In this document: positions 17,628-27,087 of the stretch, piece by piece | How positions within the stretch are numbered: the first letter of the stretch is position 1 | Layout of the letters: each line of letters begins with the position of its first letter | Source: Helicobacter pylori | Lineage (GTDB): Bacteria > Campylobacterota > Campylobacteria > Campylobacterales > Helicobacteraceae | Reading direction: 5' to 3' | Assembly (NCBI RefSeq): GCF_001653475.1 | Contig: NZ_CP011487.1 | Location: 186,001-250,000, forward strand | Length of the DNA stretch: 64,000 nucleotides | The notes under the pieces: generated by a model | What the model saw: only the letters and a program-made list of their open reading frames with translations | The model's database searches: none | What the model was told of the DNA's origin: nothing | Position numbers and translations under genes: made by a program

Positions 17628-18139
17628 GGTTTTAAAACGCTAAAGGTATTTTTCACAACTAAAATAAAAGAGCTAATCGAGTGGTAGTTTCTCATAACGC
17701 GCTCTTATGGGGTTATCAGGGATTTAGTTTTAGGGAGAGTTGTTTCAAAATACCCCCTATCCCCTTATAAGTTTTAAAAATCCTATTTTTTAAAAAATTA
17801 AAGTTAATGCTGAATAAGCTTGTTCATAGAGGAGTGGAGCGACACTAAAGGTATTTGGGATTTTCCCCCTAGGCTGATGCGAGAGTTTGGGTTTCACTCT
17901 GTATCCCTAATAATAGGGATTTTACAGATTTTAATCTCTAACGCATCCGCTCTTTTGTGCGTCATGTCTTTAAAGGCGTAAAACTTCTGCCCTAGATACG
18001 AACGCAATGTTATAAATTAACAGCATTCATTACAAACACTGAAGATGTTTGGGATTTTTGGTTTGGTTCTTAAAACAGAGCCAAATCTTTGAAAAGTTTA
18101 ATTAAACACGATGATAATTTAGGGGATTGATTAAATGTT
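17628..18139. other. 512-bp gene-free region between convergent genes
   Basis: No open frame of credible length, no ribosome-binding site plus start, and no recognised RNA family. It contains inverted repeats, including a perfect 7-bp hairpin at 17903-17920, a cloverleaf-like arrangement at 17876-17947, and two copies of a motif like TTTGGGATTTT (17855 and 18049 regions) and of GTTTCAA(A)ATACCCCCTA (near 17740 and at the hcpE stop). It may be a decayed gene or encode a small RNA. Confidence 0.6.
17876..17947 (+). other. cloverleaf-like structured element, possible small RNA
   Basis: GATGCGAGAG (17876-17885) pairs with CTCT-aa-CGCATC (17936-17947), closing three internal hairpins: GAGT/ACTC overlapping the stem start, ATCCCTA(ATAA)TAGGGAT (17903-17920) and AGATT/AATCT (17926-17937). 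It lacks a T-loop TTCGA and a 7-nt anticodon loop, so it is not a functional tRNA. Confidence 0.3.
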
Positions 18140-19207
18140 TCAATACCCCCTAAGTTTAGTGAGATTTTCGCATGCTTGTTTCATGCCTAGCTTACAGCCC
18201 TTGTCATAAATCACTATGGCGTTTTCTTTATCTTTCATGTTGTAATACATGCCCGCTAGAGCGAAGCAACCCACTTCATCGCCCATATCGCAACCCCTTT
18301 CATAATTATCAAGGGCTTTCCTCAAGTCTTTTACAACAGCGTCCCCCTGGGAATACATAAAGCCCATCCTGGAGCAACTCACCGCACTCCCCATATCGCA
18401 TGCTTGTTTGAAATAATTAAAAGCCTTTTGGGGATCTTTTTTGACATACCTGCCTAACATATACATAGAGCCTAAACTCGCGCAACCACCAGAATTGTTT
18501 AACCCGCAAGCTTTTTGCAAATAATCAAACGCCACTTCAAAATCTTCATCAAGCCCTGCATCGCCATTTTCAAACAAACTCCCTAACGCGCGACAAGCCT
18601 GCCCATCATTCAATCGGCACGCTTTCAAATAATAGATGACGGCTTTATGGTTGCTTTGTTTGACTTCTAAAGAGCCTTTTTCATAAGCCACGCCCAAAAC
18701 ATAACACCCCTTAGCCATATCAAAATTACAGCTTTTTTGATAGTAGGTAACCGCTTGAGAGGCATTGCCTTTGATTTTTCGGTCATAAATAATGCCTAAA
18801 TTGTAGCAACTCTCAGGGTGTTTTAAAACGCACGCCTTAGCATAAGCGTCAATGGCTTCTTGATAATTTTGAGTCGTGCCCAACCCTTCATCATAAAGCC
18901 CCCCTAAACCAAAACACCCTTCCCTATCATCAGCCTGGCATGCGGATTTGTAATATTCTAGGGCTTTTTTATAATCTATTTTAGTGCCTTGCCCGTTTTC
19001 ATAAATGATTCCTAATTGCGTGCAACCTTCACTCACCCCATTGTTGCATGCTCTTTTAAAATAAGACGCCGCTTTAGAATAGTTCCCGCTTTTATAGGCT
19101 CTTTCACCAACCCCTAAAAAGCTATTGTCTTGTTTCCCCCATAAATGGGCATTCAAGTTCCAAAAAAATAACCCACAAACGAATATTTTTAAAATTTTGA
19201 CACTCAT
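18140..19207 (-). CDS. hcpE: Helicobacter cysteine-rich protein HcpE (Sel1-like repeats)
   Basis: A 355-residue secreted protein made of about nine Sel1-like (SLR) repeats of 36 residues after a signal peptide (about residues 1-23). Each repeat has a cysteine pair spaced as AC-x7-C, for example ACNNGVSEGC, ACQADDREGC, ACDMGSAVSC and GCKLGMKQAC, forming one disulfide per repeat in the family. Hcp proteins interact with host immune cells; HcpE needs periplasmic disulfide formation, as I recall by HP0231, whose gene is 3 kb away. ATG start behind AAGGTAAAA. The gene is preceded by a 90-bp spacer from the cytochrome gene. Corresponds to HP0235. Confidence 0.95.
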   Translation of the reverse strand: MSVKILKIFVCGLFFWNLNAHLWGKQDNSFLGVGERAYKSGNYSKAASYFKRACNNGVSEGCTQLGIIYENGQGTKIDYKKALEYYKSACQADDREGCFGLGGLYDEGLGTTQNYQEAIDAYAKACVLKHPESCYNLGIIYDRKIKGNASQAVTYYQKSCNFDMAKGCYVLGVAYEKGSLEVKQSNHKAVIYYLKACRLNDGQACRALGSLFENGDAGLDEDFEVAFDYLQKACGLNNSGGCASLGSMYMLGRYVKKDPQKAFNYFKQACDMGSAVSCSRMGFMYSQGDAVVKDLRKALDNYERGCDMGDEVGCFALAGMYYNMKDKENAIVIYDKGCKLGMKQACENLTKLRGY

Positions 19208-19297
19208 TTTTACCTTCTTTTAAATTCTAATTTTTAGAACCCTCTTTAATCAAGACAAAAAATAACGCTCCATTTTAACATAAATCACGCGCTTTGA

Positions 19298-19657
19298 TTA
19301 GGGCTTAAGAGAATCCTTATGCTCTAAAGAGGTGATGTAAAGGTAAATCGCTTGGATTTCTTCTAAATTGAGATTGTATTTAGGCATCATGCCTTTGCCT
19401 AAACTCAAGGCGTCTTTAAAGGTTTTAAAATCCAAATGGTTGATTTTAGGGGCGTAGAGGATTTTTTTTTCGCCTTTTTCATAATAAAAAGTGATTTCTT
19501 GTTTTTCGCCTTTAATGCCATGGCATTTCGCGCACGCAATACCTCTAGGGTTTTTATAAAGAGCCATCCCGTATTCCAAATCAGAGATGAAATCTGCTTC
19601 TTTAGCATTCAAGCTTAACCACCACCAAAACAAAACCAGCGCGATAAACAAACGCAT
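19298..19657 (-). CDS. small monoheme c-type cytochrome
   Basis: A 119-residue protein with an N-terminal signal peptide (about residues 1-18) and one CAKCHG heme c site (about residue 42). A methionine in KGMMPKYNLN (about 92) is the probable distal ligand. The size and motif spacing fit a class I cytochrome c domain of the kind fed by bc1-type complexes. ATG overlaps the hemC stop by one base (TAATG), so it is the last gene of the hem-pro operon. Corresponds to HP0236. The electron partners are not evident. Confidence 0.88.
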   Translation of the reverse strand: MRLFIALVLFWWWLSLNAKEADFISDLEYGMALYKNPRGIACAKCHGIKGEKQEITFYYEKGEKKILYAPKINHLDFKTFKDALSLGKGMMPKYNLNLEEIQAIYLYITSLEHKDSLKP

Positions 19658-20577
19658 TAAAACAACTGCGCCTTTTCTAAAATCTCTTTAGCCCCGCTTT
19701 GCAAAAACGCTTCTAAAAGCTCTTGAACCAAATCAAACGCTTTAGTTTTATCCCCTTGCTTTTCTTTAGTGATGACTTCTTTCCCGTTAGGCAAGCCTAA
19801 AACCGCATGGATTTTAACCTCATCACCCGCTAAACTCGCATGCACGCCTATAGGGATCTGACACCCCCCATTAAGCCCTTTGATAAACTCCCTTTCTAAA
19901 TGGCAGCAAAACGCACTTTTCTCGTCGTTGAGTTTTTGAAGCGTGGCAAAATGCTTGTGGTTTTTGAGCATTTCTACCCCTAAAGCCCCCTGACCCATGC
20001 TAGGAATCATTTCTTCTACGCTAAAAGCCTTGCGGTATTTCGCTCCTTGAATTTCTAGGCGGCATAACCCGGCTTCAGCTAAAATGATAGCGTCAAATTC
20101 CCCACATTCAAGCTTTTTCAAACGGCTTTGGACATTCCCCCTTAAGCTTTCTGTGTCTAAATCCTGGCGCTTGAATTTGAGCTGCATGGAGCGCCTTAAA
20201 GAAGTTGTGCCAACCTTTGCCCCTTTAGGCAAACTCATCAAATCAGGGAATTTCACGCTTAAAAAAGTGTCTCTCGCATCAGCCCTTTTGGTGATGCATG
20301 CCAAGTCTAACCCCTTTTCAAATACGACCGGCACATCTTTTAAAGAATGCACCGCCAAATCAATTTCGCCTTTTAAAAGCAATTCTTCTAATTCCTTAGT
20401 GAATAGCCCCTTACCGCCAATCTTATTTAAAGGGGTGTCTAAGATTTTATCGCCCTTAGTCTTAACGATTTGAATCTCGCTTTCTATAAAGCATTCCTTT
20501 TTCAGGCGTTCTTTAATGTAATTCGCTTGCCATAAGGCTAATTCGCTCCCCCTAGAGCCAATCACTAAATTTCCCAC
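19657..20577 (-). CDS. hemC: hydroxymethylbilane synthase (porphobilinogen deaminase)
   Basis: A 306-residue enzyme that polymerises four porphobilinogens into hydroxymethylbilane for heme. Visible blocks are IGSRGSELALWQA at the N-terminus, LKDVPV (about 78-83), TSLRR and SLRGNVQSRL (about 125-150), and GGCQIPIG with the dipyrromethane-binding cysteine (about 236-243). The start is GTG at 20577, 10 bp after the proS stop. It sits in one transcription unit with hemA, linked by proS. Normal length. Confidence 0.95.
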   Translation of the reverse strand: MGNLVIGSRGSELALWQANYIKERLKKECFIESEIQIVKTKGDKILDTPLNKIGGKGLFTKELEELLLKGEIDLAVHSLKDVPVVFEKGLDLACITKRADARDTFLSVKFPDLMSLPKGAKVGTTSLRRSMQLKFKRQDLDTESLRGNVQSRLKKLECGEFDAIILAEAGLCRLEIQGAKYRKAFSVEEMIPSMGQGALGVEMLKNHKHFATLQKLNDEKSAFCCHLEREFIKGLNGGCQIPIGVHASLAGDEVKIHAVLGLPNGKEVITKEKQGDKTKAFDLVQELLEAFLQSGAKEILEKAQLF

Positions 20578-20587
20578 TCACGCCCCC

Positions 20588-22321
20588 TTATTCGCTCGCT
20601 AATATTTCTAAAATTTTTTCTTCTAATTCTGTATCTTTAAGCGTTTGTTTTTCTAAATTAGCGCGTTTGATGCATTCAAATTCTTTACTCTCTAAAGTTT
20701 GCTTCCCAACAATGAGCGCTAGTTTTTCCCCAATCAATTCAAAATCCCTCATCTTTGCCCCAAAACGTGCGTCTCTGTCATCTAAGAGCACATCAACGCC
20801 TTTTTGAAGCAGCCTTTCATACACTTCAAAAGCGAGTTTTTTTTGCGCTTCATCTTTGAAATTAGAAACCACGATCACCACATCAAAAGGGGCGGTATTT
20901 TTCGTCCATACACAGCCTAGATCATCGCTTTTTTGCTCTAAAATCGCGCTGAGCAATCGGCTAATGCCTATCCCATAGCACCCCATTTCAAAAAACCGCT
21001 CCTTACCATTCTTATCCAAGAAACTAGCCTTCAAGCTTTTAGCATAGCCTTGCCCGAGTTTGAAAATATGCCCCACTTCCAAACTCTTATGGTATTTCAA
21101 CGCTCCTTGACAATTAGGGCAATGATCGCTCTCTTTAACCTGGACAATATCCGCATAAACAAGATTTTCAAACCCTTTTAAATCCACGCCCACCGCATGA
21201 AAATCCTTTTCATTAGCCCCAGCAATTAAACAATCGCCCTCCTTTAAATCTTCATCAAAGATAATGTAAGAAACATGCTTTTTCAAGCCATAAGGCCCTA
21301 TAAAACCCGCTATTAATCCTGCGTTGTTTAAATCTTCTTGACTGGCCTCTTTTAATTCTAAAGCGTTCGCCCCTAAAAGATTCAAGGCGTTTAGGGCTTT
21401 AACTTCCTCTAAATTGTCATCGCCCCTAACAAAAAAGCACGCTAGGGTTTCTTTATCTTTATGGATCACTTTTTTAACAACAGCTTTTAAAACAAAATAA
21501 GGCTCTGTTTTAAAAAACCCCGCCACGCTTTCAGCGCTAGTGGTATTAGGGGTAGGGAATTTCGCTAATTGTGCTTTTGGGACACTTAAGGGATCAGGTC
21601 TTTTAGAGCGTTTAGCGATTTCAATATTGGCTGCATAATCGCAATTTCTACACACCACGATCGTGTCTTCCCCGCATTCTGTTAAAACGACAAATTCTCT
21701 GCTTTTACTCCCCCCAATCGCCCCGCTATCTGCTTCCACAATGCGAAAATCCAAACCCAAATCGCTTAAAATCTCTTTATAAGCGCTTTGCGTGTTTAAA
21801 AATTCCCTATCCAAGCTCTCAGCGTCTTCATGAAAGCTATAACCATCTTTCATGATAAATTCCCTCGCTCTCACTAACCCGAATCGCGGGCGGATTTCAT
21901 CACGGAATTTCGTGTGGATTTGATAGAGATGGACGGGTAATTGCTTGTAGCTTTTAATGAAATTGGCGGCAATTTCGGTGATATTTTCTTCTAAAGTGGG
22001 GCTTAAAACAAAATCATTGTCTTTTCGGTCTTTAAAAACCAGTAATTCCTTGCCGTATTTATCCAAGCGGCCTGATTTTTCCCACAAACTCGCCAAAACC
22101 ACAAAACTCATTAAAATATTTTGCGCCCCATGCTCTTGCATGCGTTTGTGCGTGATGTTTTCTATCTTGTCTAGCACTTTTTTAGCTAAAGGTAAAAAAT
22201 TATAAATCCCGCTGCCTACCTGATAAATGTATCCTGCTTGAGCTAAGTGTTTATGGCTTTTTAATACGGCATCTTTAGGGGGTTCTTTGAGAGTGGGGGC
22301 AAAGAGTTTTGAAAATAACAT
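20588..22321 (-). CDS. proS: prolyl-tRNA synthetase, bacterial type
   Basis: A 577-residue class II aminoacyl-tRNA synthetase with the bacterial ProS layout: motif 1 near residues 60-80, motif 2 [19 protein letters not shown] (about 138-156), the INS editing insertion (about 230-390), motif 3 [13 protein letters not shown] (about 448-460) and the C-terminal anticodon-binding domain ([15 protein letters not shown]). ATG start next to the hemA stop, with GAGGAA just upstream. The location between hemC and hemA places it in the tetrapyrrole operon; hemA uses glutamyl-tRNA, but I see no direct functional tie. Confidence 0.97.
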   Translation of the reverse strand: MLFSKLFAPTLKEPPKDAVLKSHKHLAQAGYIYQVGSGIYNFLPLAKKVLDKIENITHKRMQEHGAQNILMSFVVLASLWEKSGRLDKYGKELLVFKDRKDNDFVLSPTLEENITEIAANFIKSYKQLPVHLYQIHTKFRDEIRPRFGLVRAREFIMKDGYSFHEDAESLDREFLNTQSAYKEILSDLGLDFRIVEADSGAIGGSKSREFVVLTECGEDTIVVCRNCDYAANIEIAKRSKRPDPLSVPKAQLAKFPTPNTTSAESVAGFFKTEPYFVLKAVVKKVIHKDKETLACFFVRGDDNLEEVKALNALNLLGANALELKEASQEDLNNAGLIAGFIGPYGLKKHVSYIIFDEDLKEGDCLIAGANEKDFHAVGVDLKGFENLVYADIVQVKESDHCPNCQGALKYHKSLEVGHIFKLGQGYAKSLKASFLDKNGKERFFEMGCYGIGISRLLSAILEQKSDDLGCVWTKNTAPFDVVIVVSNFKDEAQKKLAFEVYERLLQKGVDVLLDDRDARFGAKMRDFELIGEKLALIVGKQTLESKEFECIKRANLEKQTLKDTELEEKILEILASE

Positions 22322-22324
22322 GCA

Positions 22325-23674
22325 TTATTCCTCGTAATATTCGCATTTATAGAGATTCAAATTCTGGGCATGATTAGCGTTAGATTTGTCTAAATTAAAC
22401 AAGTTTTTAATCGCGCCCACAAGCACATCGGATTCTTCTTTTTGAGCGTTCTTTTTTAAGGCGATAGTAGGGTGGTGTAAAAAGGTATTGAAAGCGTTGT
22501 GCAAAATTTTTTCAATATTGCTTTCGTATTCTTTAGGCACATAGCGTTTTTTAAGCGCTTTTTGCAATTCCTTTTGGGCTGAAATCCTGGCTAATTCCCT
22601 CAAATCCTTAATCACAGGCTCTACTTCCAAACTTTGGATCCATTGGTAAAACTCCATTGTGGCAAGCCCTACAATCTCATAAGCTTTCGTTCGGCTTTCT
22701 TGCCTGTTTTCTACATTTTCCCTCACCATAGGCTCTAAATCATCCACGCTGTATAAGAAAATATTATTGAATATTGGCTTTTCAATATTCCGTGGCACGG
22801 CTAAATCAAACCAAAAACGCCTGAAAATCGTTTCTTTTAACATGCGATTTTGCACGATAAAATCCGGCGAAGAAGTGGCGCAAAAAAGCAGTTCGTATTC
22901 ATTGATATAAGCGTTTAAATTTTCTATATTTTGAAAGCTCACTTTTTTAGGCTCTTCTAATTCTTTGATAAAATCTTCAAATTTAGCCGCATTACGCCCT
23001 AAAACAAGTGCTTCAAATTGCTTGTTTAAAAGGTGTTTGATGACTAATTGAGCCATCTCGCCAAGCCCTATCACAAGGGCTTTTTTATCCTTAATCCTTT
23101 CTTTTTCAAAAATATTAAGCGCTTCTTTGACCGCCACTGAAGAAATGGAGACCCCTTGTTTGGAAATACCGGTTAGATTCCGCACTTTAGCGGCGCATTT
23201 GAAAGCAAAATGGAGCAATCGGGTCAAATCTTTGGAGCAAAATTTCTCTTCAAAAGCGAATTTATAGGCGTTTTTCATCTGCCCTGTGATTTGAGTTTCC
23301 CCCACTACTAGGCTATCTAAACTGCTGCACACGCTAAAGACATGATGGACTGCGCTTTCATCAGTGCTCATTAAAACGCATCTTTCTAAATCAGACACGC
23401 TCATTTTTTTATTTTGAGCCAAAATTTTTAATAACGCGCTTTTTTGTTCATTAGCATGAGCGCCGTGTTTTAAGCTCGCATAGATTTCAAAGCGATTGCA
23501 TGTGGATAACACCATGCACTCTTTGATGTTAGGGCAATGGTTTTTAATGGTTTGTAAAAATTCTTTAAGCGTTGCGCTCGAATTGATAGCGAGTTTTTCT
23601 CGCATTTCTAAGCTCATGCTCTTATGCGTAAAGGCTAGGGTGAAATATTTTGACAAATGAGTTTCTAACTCCAT
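22325..23674 (-). CDS. hemA: glutamyl-tRNA reductase
   Basis: A 449-residue NADPH-dependent enzyme of the first committed step of C5-pathway tetrapyrrole synthesis. The catalytic cysteine lies in VLSTCNRFEIYA (about 56-67), followed by VVGETQITGQMK (about 120-131) and the Rossmann VIGLGEMAQL motif (about 195-204). The C-terminal dimerisation helix is long and ends in a Helicobacter-specific extension. ATG start overlaps the end of the polyprenyl synthase gene. Normal length for the family. Confidence 0.96.
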   Translation of the reverse strand: MELETHLSKYFTLAFTHKSMSLEMREKLAINSSATLKEFLQTIKNHCPNIKECMVLSTCNRFEIYASLKHGAHANEQKSALLKILAQNKKMSVSDLERCVLMSTDESAVHHVFSVCSSLDSLVVGETQITGQMKNAYKFAFEEKFCSKDLTRLLHFAFKCAAKVRNLTGISKQGVSISSVAVKEALNIFEKERIKDKKALVIGLGEMAQLVIKHLLNKQFEALVLGRNAAKFEDFIKELEEPKKVSFQNIENLNAYINEYELLFCATSSPDFIVQNRMLKETIFRRFWFDLAVPRNIEKPIFNNIFLYSVDDLEPMVRENVENRQESRTKAYEIVGLATMEFYQWIQSLEVEPVIKDLRELARISAQKELQKALKKRYVPKEYESNIEKILHNAFNTFLHHPTIALKKNAQKEESDVLVGAIKNLFNLDKSNANHAQNLNLYKCEYYEE

Positions 23675-24597
23675 TAAAAAGTCCTATAAATGACATCTTG
23701 CGCTAGTTTTTCTAAAATCAAATTATTTTCCCCTTTAATGGCTTCAAGGGCTTTTTTAGAATAAACTTGAGCGATTTTAAGGGTTTCTTCTATGATACCA
23801 TATTGCTTGAATTTTTCCTTAGTCCATTCTATGATTTCATGGCTATCTTGTTTAAAATAAGAAATCAAAAGCCCTTGTTCATGCTGATTTAATTTTTCAT
23901 ATAAAAGCAAGTAGGGTAAAGTGGTCTTGCCTTCTTTAAAATCGCTAAAATTGGGCTTACCTAAAGTTTTGGCGTCTTGAGTGATGTCCAATAAATCATC
24001 AATGATTTGAAACGCCATGCCAAAATGCAGTCCAAAATCCGCATATATTTTTGCGTCTTTATTTAAAAGAATCGCCATGCTCTTTAAGCTCGCTTCTATG
24101 AAATGAGCGGTCTTGTCTTCTAAGATACGCCAGTATTTTTGCTTGTCGCTATTGAAACATTCCCCCACAAACACATCTTCAATCTCACCCCTAGAGAGCC
24201 TTAAAACCGCATTAGAGAGGGCTTGAGCAATGGATTCCCCCATTTTAGATAGTTCAAAAAAGGCTTTAGAATAAAACACATCCCCAAGCATCACGGCGTT
24301 AAAATCACCAAAAAGAGCGTTAATGCTAGGGAGTTTTCGGCGCATGGTGGCTCTATCAATCACATCATCATGCAATAAAGAAGCGGTCTGTATCATTTCT
24401 ACAATCGCACACAAATGGAGCGCTTTATCCAACAAAATAGCGTCTGTTTTTTCATTCAATAAAGCGAGCATGAGTTTGGAGCGCAGCATTTTTGAAGGGC
24501 CAATCTTAGAAAACAATTCATCTATAAAGCTACTTTCTATTTCTTTGATCCAAGAAGCGATCTTATTTTGAATGGCTTTAAGTTGTTTTTCTTGCAT
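23674..24597 (-). CDS. ispB: polyprenyl (octaprenyl-type) diphosphate synthase
   Basis: A 307-residue trans-prenyltransferase. The first Asp-rich motif is LLHDDVIDRATMRR (about 75-88) and the second is FQIIDDLLDI (about 197-206). Chain elongation enzymes of this type make the side chain of menaquinone; length discrimination cannot be judged from motifs alone, but H. pylori's octaprenyl synthase is known from this family and position (HP0240). ATG start; the gene overlaps hemA by one base and follows the gene at 24607 by 9 bp, so it belongs to the same minus-strand operon. Confidence 0.88.
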   Translation of the reverse strand: MQEKQLKAIQNKIASWIKEIESSFIDELFSKIGPSKMLRSKLMLALLNEKTDAILLDKALHLCAIVEMIQTASLLHDDVIDRATMRRKLPSINALFGDFNAVMLGDVFYSKAFFELSKMGESIAQALSNAVLRLSRGEIEDVFVGECFNSDKQKYWRILEDKTAHFIEASLKSMAILLNKDAKIYADFGLHFGMAFQIIDDLLDITQDAKTLGKPNFSDFKEGKTTLPYLLLYEKLNQHEQGLLISYFKQDSHEIIEWTKEKFKQYGIIEETLKIAQVYSKKALEAIKGENNLILEKLAQDVIYRTF

Positions 24598-24606
24598 GCA
24601 AATTCC

Positions 24607-25002
24607 TTAAGGCTCTTTAGGGAAAAAAACAAGGGGCATAAGGGCTAAAAATCTTAAAGTGGCTTTATCTTCTTTAAAATCTTTAAACACAAGCGACAGA
24701 ACGCTGTTAGAAGAAAATTTTTCTTCAAAAACTTTGAGGTTATAGGTGTTTCTCGCATGATCGGTGTATAAAATAAACTGGTAAGGGAAATGGTTAAAAC
24801 GCATGTTGATGGCTAAACCTTTATTTGCATATAGCGTCCAATAGAGCGTGATTTCTTTGGTTTGTCCATTTGAAGTGTCTTTGATGATCGCTTTAAACAC
24901 TTCATCTTTTTTTAATTCTAGCGTTTTATCTATCCCATAATCAAGCCCAAACGCCTTTAAAAAAAAGAGAAATATCAAGCCATAGCGGATAATCTCATTC
25001 AT
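24607..25002 (-). CDS. hypothetical exported protein (HP0241)
   Basis: A 131-residue protein with an N-terminal hydrophobic segment (RYGLIFLFFLKAFGLDYG) consistent with a signal peptide. The remainder is predicted mostly beta (EITLYWTLYANKGLAINMRF...FPYQFILYTDH) and ends in PLVFFPKEP. I do not recognise a family. ATG start overlaps the end of the HP0242-type gene by 8 bp, so the two are coupled. It sits between napA and ispB on the minus strand. Confidence 0.7.
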   Translation of the reverse strand: MNEIIRYGLIFLFFLKAFGLDYGIDKTLELKKDEVFKAIIKDTSNGQTKEITLYWTLYANKGLAINMRFNHFPYQFILYTDHARNTYNLKVFEEKFSSNSVLSLVFKDFKEDKATLRFLALMPLVFFPKEP

Positions 25003-25279
25003 TCCCGCTAAGAATATTCGCCATGGATTGGATCACAATGTCTGTTTTCCTGCTCTCTATTCTTTGTTGCAACTCTTCATCCATTCTTAAAGCTTTAGCG
25101 AAAGATTCAAACTTTTCTTCTAAGCCTTCTTTCTCTATAAAAGTTTCTAAAAGAGCCAGAAGCTCTAAAAGCCTTTCTAGCTCTTTTTTAGAAAGCTTTT
25201 TGCTCGCATGAAAAATAATGTCATTCCACTTGTCTAAGGGGTTTCCCTCAAAAATTTCAAGCTCGCTGTAATCTCTCAT
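24995..25279 (-). CDS. HP0242-type small helical protein (knotted dimer family)
   Basis: A 94-residue, highly helical, charged protein (KKLSKKELERLLELLALLETFIEKEGLEEKFESFAKAL split across several helices). I recognise it as HP0242, whose crystal structure is known as an intertwined, knotted homodimer; the function is unknown. I set the start at ATG 25279 (protein MRDYSELEIF...) because the longer frame from 25327 runs into napA and has no ribosome-binding site. It lies 20 bp downstream of napA and overlaps the next gene by 8 bp, so it may be co-transcribed with napA. Confidence 0.85.
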   Translation of the reverse strand: MRDYSELEIFEGNPLDKWNDIIFHASKKLSKKELERLLELLALLETFIEKEGLEEKFESFAKALRMDEELQQRIESRKTDIVIQSMANILSGNE

Positions 25280-25299
25280 GCAGGCTTCTTTTGGGTAGC

Positions 25300-25734
25300 T
25301 TAAGCCAAATGGGCTTGCAGCATCCAAATGGATTTTTGCAACTTGGCTAATTGATCGTCCGCATAAGTTACGGTGACTTTATCGCCTTCTTTTTCAGCGG
25401 TGTTAGAGAGCTCCTTAAATTCTTTTTCTAGGTGTTTGTAGTCCTCTAGAATTTCTTTAAAGATGTCTTTAGAGTGGAAGCTCGTTTTAGTTTCTTCTTT
25501 AACGCGAGTGAGTTTGAGTGCTTCGGATAAAGTGACTAAGGGATGGTGTCCTAATTGAGCGATCCTTTCAGCGAGATCATCAAACATGTCCGCAAACTCT
25601 TCATAAATTTCTTCAGTGGCTTTATGCACATTGAAAAAATCCGTGCCTTTCACATTCCAATGGAAGTTATGCACTTTCATAAATAACACGATCGCATCCG
25701 CTTGCAAATGTTTTAAAATTTCAAATGTTTTCAT
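25300..25734 (-). CDS. napA: neutrophil-activating protein NapA (Dps-family miniferritin)
   Basis: A 144-residue Dps-like protein that forms 12-mers, stores iron and protects DNA from oxidative damage; in H. pylori it also activates neutrophils. Ferroxidase-centre residues are visible in HNFHWNVKG (His25), VHKATEE (His37) and the [14 protein letters not shown] helix (Asp52, Glu56). Start is ATG 25734 (MKTFEILK) behind AAAGGAC; the TTG three bases upstream is ignored. The 204-bp upstream region is AT-rich and probably holds its promoter. Downstream are two small genes on the same strand. Confidence 0.97.
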   Translation of the reverse strand: MKTFEILKHLQADAIVLFMKVHNFHWNVKGTDFFNVHKATEEIYEEFADMFDDLAERIAQLGHHPLVTLSEALKLTRVKEETKTSFHSKDIFKEILEDYKHLEKEFKELSNTAEKEGDKVTVTYADDQLAKLQKSIWMLQAHLA

Positions 25735-25941
25735 CAAAAGTCCTTTTTTTAAAATTGTTTTAGGCTTTTATTTTCATAAAAACCTTGATCGCTATCCTAC
25801 ATCAAAAGAGTTAATGAAGAATTTTTTTGATCTTATTTTTGTCAAATATTGATAAAACCTATTCAATTTAATATGATTTAATCTTTTTAAAATTTTGTTT
25901 TATAGTAAAACTCATTTTTTAAGGGGGATAGTTATCAAAAA

Positions 25942-27087
25942 TTAAGAAGCGTTAAGAATCCTAATTTCAAAGGTTTTTTCTTGATTTTCTAATAGCGCAA
26001 TGCTCCCTTCATGGGCTTTAACGACTTGTAAAGACAGGGCTAACCCTAAGCCATTACCCTTCAATTTAGTGGTTTCAAAAGGCTCAAATAAAGCGCTTTT
26101 GTTTTCCACTTCCTTGCCATTATCAATAATAGTGAAGACAATAAATTCATTTTGAATGAACGCTTCAATCTTCACTTGACCCTGTTCGCTCTCTTCTAAG
26201 GCTTCAATCGCATCAATGGCGTTATACAAGAAATTTTGTAACACAATCCCCATTAAATCAAAGTCAAAAAACCCTTCTTCATCGCTAAAATTAAAAAGAA
26301 AATCAATGTCTTTAGAGTAAGTGTAGCAATTTAGGGCTTCTTTGAGATCGCTCTCTAGCGTTTTTAAACTTTGCTTGGTGCGGTTGGCTTGAATGCCTTT
26401 AGAAAAAAGCAAGGTGGCTTTAATGATTCTTTCCACGCGCCATAAAGCTTTTTGCAATTCTACAACAATGGGCTTAGTCTTTTCGTTCGCATGCTTTAAT
26501 AACACCGAAGCTAAAAGAGAGATAGAGCCTACAGGGTTTCTGATCTCATGGGCTAAATGTGCTGAGATTTTCCCCATAGAAGCGAGCCGCTCTTGGCGTT
26601 TTTGAGCGCTAATATCGGTTGCGGTGATGATTTGCTTGCCTTGAATGCTGTTTTGCTGGACTAAATAGCTTTTATTTTCATGTTCAATTTCAGTGTTAAA
26701 ATTTTCTAATTTAGCCTTATTAAATACCTCATGGCTTTGATTGGCTAAAGAATTTTTATAAAAAAAGCTCCCGTTTTCATTCATCACCCAAATGGCTTGC
26801 GGTAAAATCTCTATGACCCATTCATAAAGGGCTTTATAATCCTTAAATTCCTTTTCTACCTTGTAGCTTTGTAAAATAAATTGGTTTAAAAGCCCTAGCA
26901 ATTCTTGCATGTCTTTTTTGTTGGAAAAATTTTCTAATAAATCTTCGCTCTCTTTGGGTTTAAAATTTTCTAATGAAATCACATTATCCTCTTTTTTTAA
27001 CAACCCCTTGAAAGAAGGAGCCTTATGAGAGTGTTTCAAATGGGAACGCTTTAAATAAGGGTGTTTTAAACGCTTAGATTTTTTCAT
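25942..27087 (-). CDS. flgS: flagellar sensor histidine kinase FlgS
   Basis: A 381-residue cytoplasmic histidine kinase that activates the sigma-54 regulator FlgR for middle flagellar genes. No transmembrane segment is present. After a Lys/His-rich N-terminus come a coiled/PAS-like region (about 65-165), the phosphoacceptor H-box [12 protein letters not shown] (about residue 178) and the ATPase domain with N-box [14 protein letters not shown]1 IIDNGKEVE and G2 [18 protein letters not shown]. It follows the FlgJ-like gene with a 4-bp ATGA-type overlap, placing it in an operon with flgI. Corresponds to HP0244. Confidence 0.94.
   Translation of the reverse strand: MKKSKRLKHPYLKRSHLKHSHKAPSFKGLLKKEDNVISLENFKPKESEDLLENFSNKKDMQELLGLLNQFILQSYKVEKEFKDYKALYEWVIEILPQAIWVMNENGSFFYKNSLANQSHEVFNKAKLENFNTEIEHENKSYLVQQNSIQGKQIITATDISAQKRQERLASMGKISAHLAHEIRNPVGSISLLASVLLKHANEKTKPIVVELQKALWRVERIIKATLLFSKGIQANRTKQSLKTLESDLKEALNCYTYSKDIDFLFNFSDEEGFFDFDLMGIVLQNFLYNAIDAIEALEESEQGQVKIEAFIQNEFIVFTIIDNGKEVENKSALFEPFETTKLKGNGLGLALSLQVVKAHEGSIALLENQEKTFEIRILNAS

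Noticed and set aside
17876..17947. Possible tRNA gene in the gene-free stretch
   Set aside because: The tRNA-sized fold has no TTCGA T-loop, no 7-nt anticodon loop and no CCA end; kept only as a structured element.
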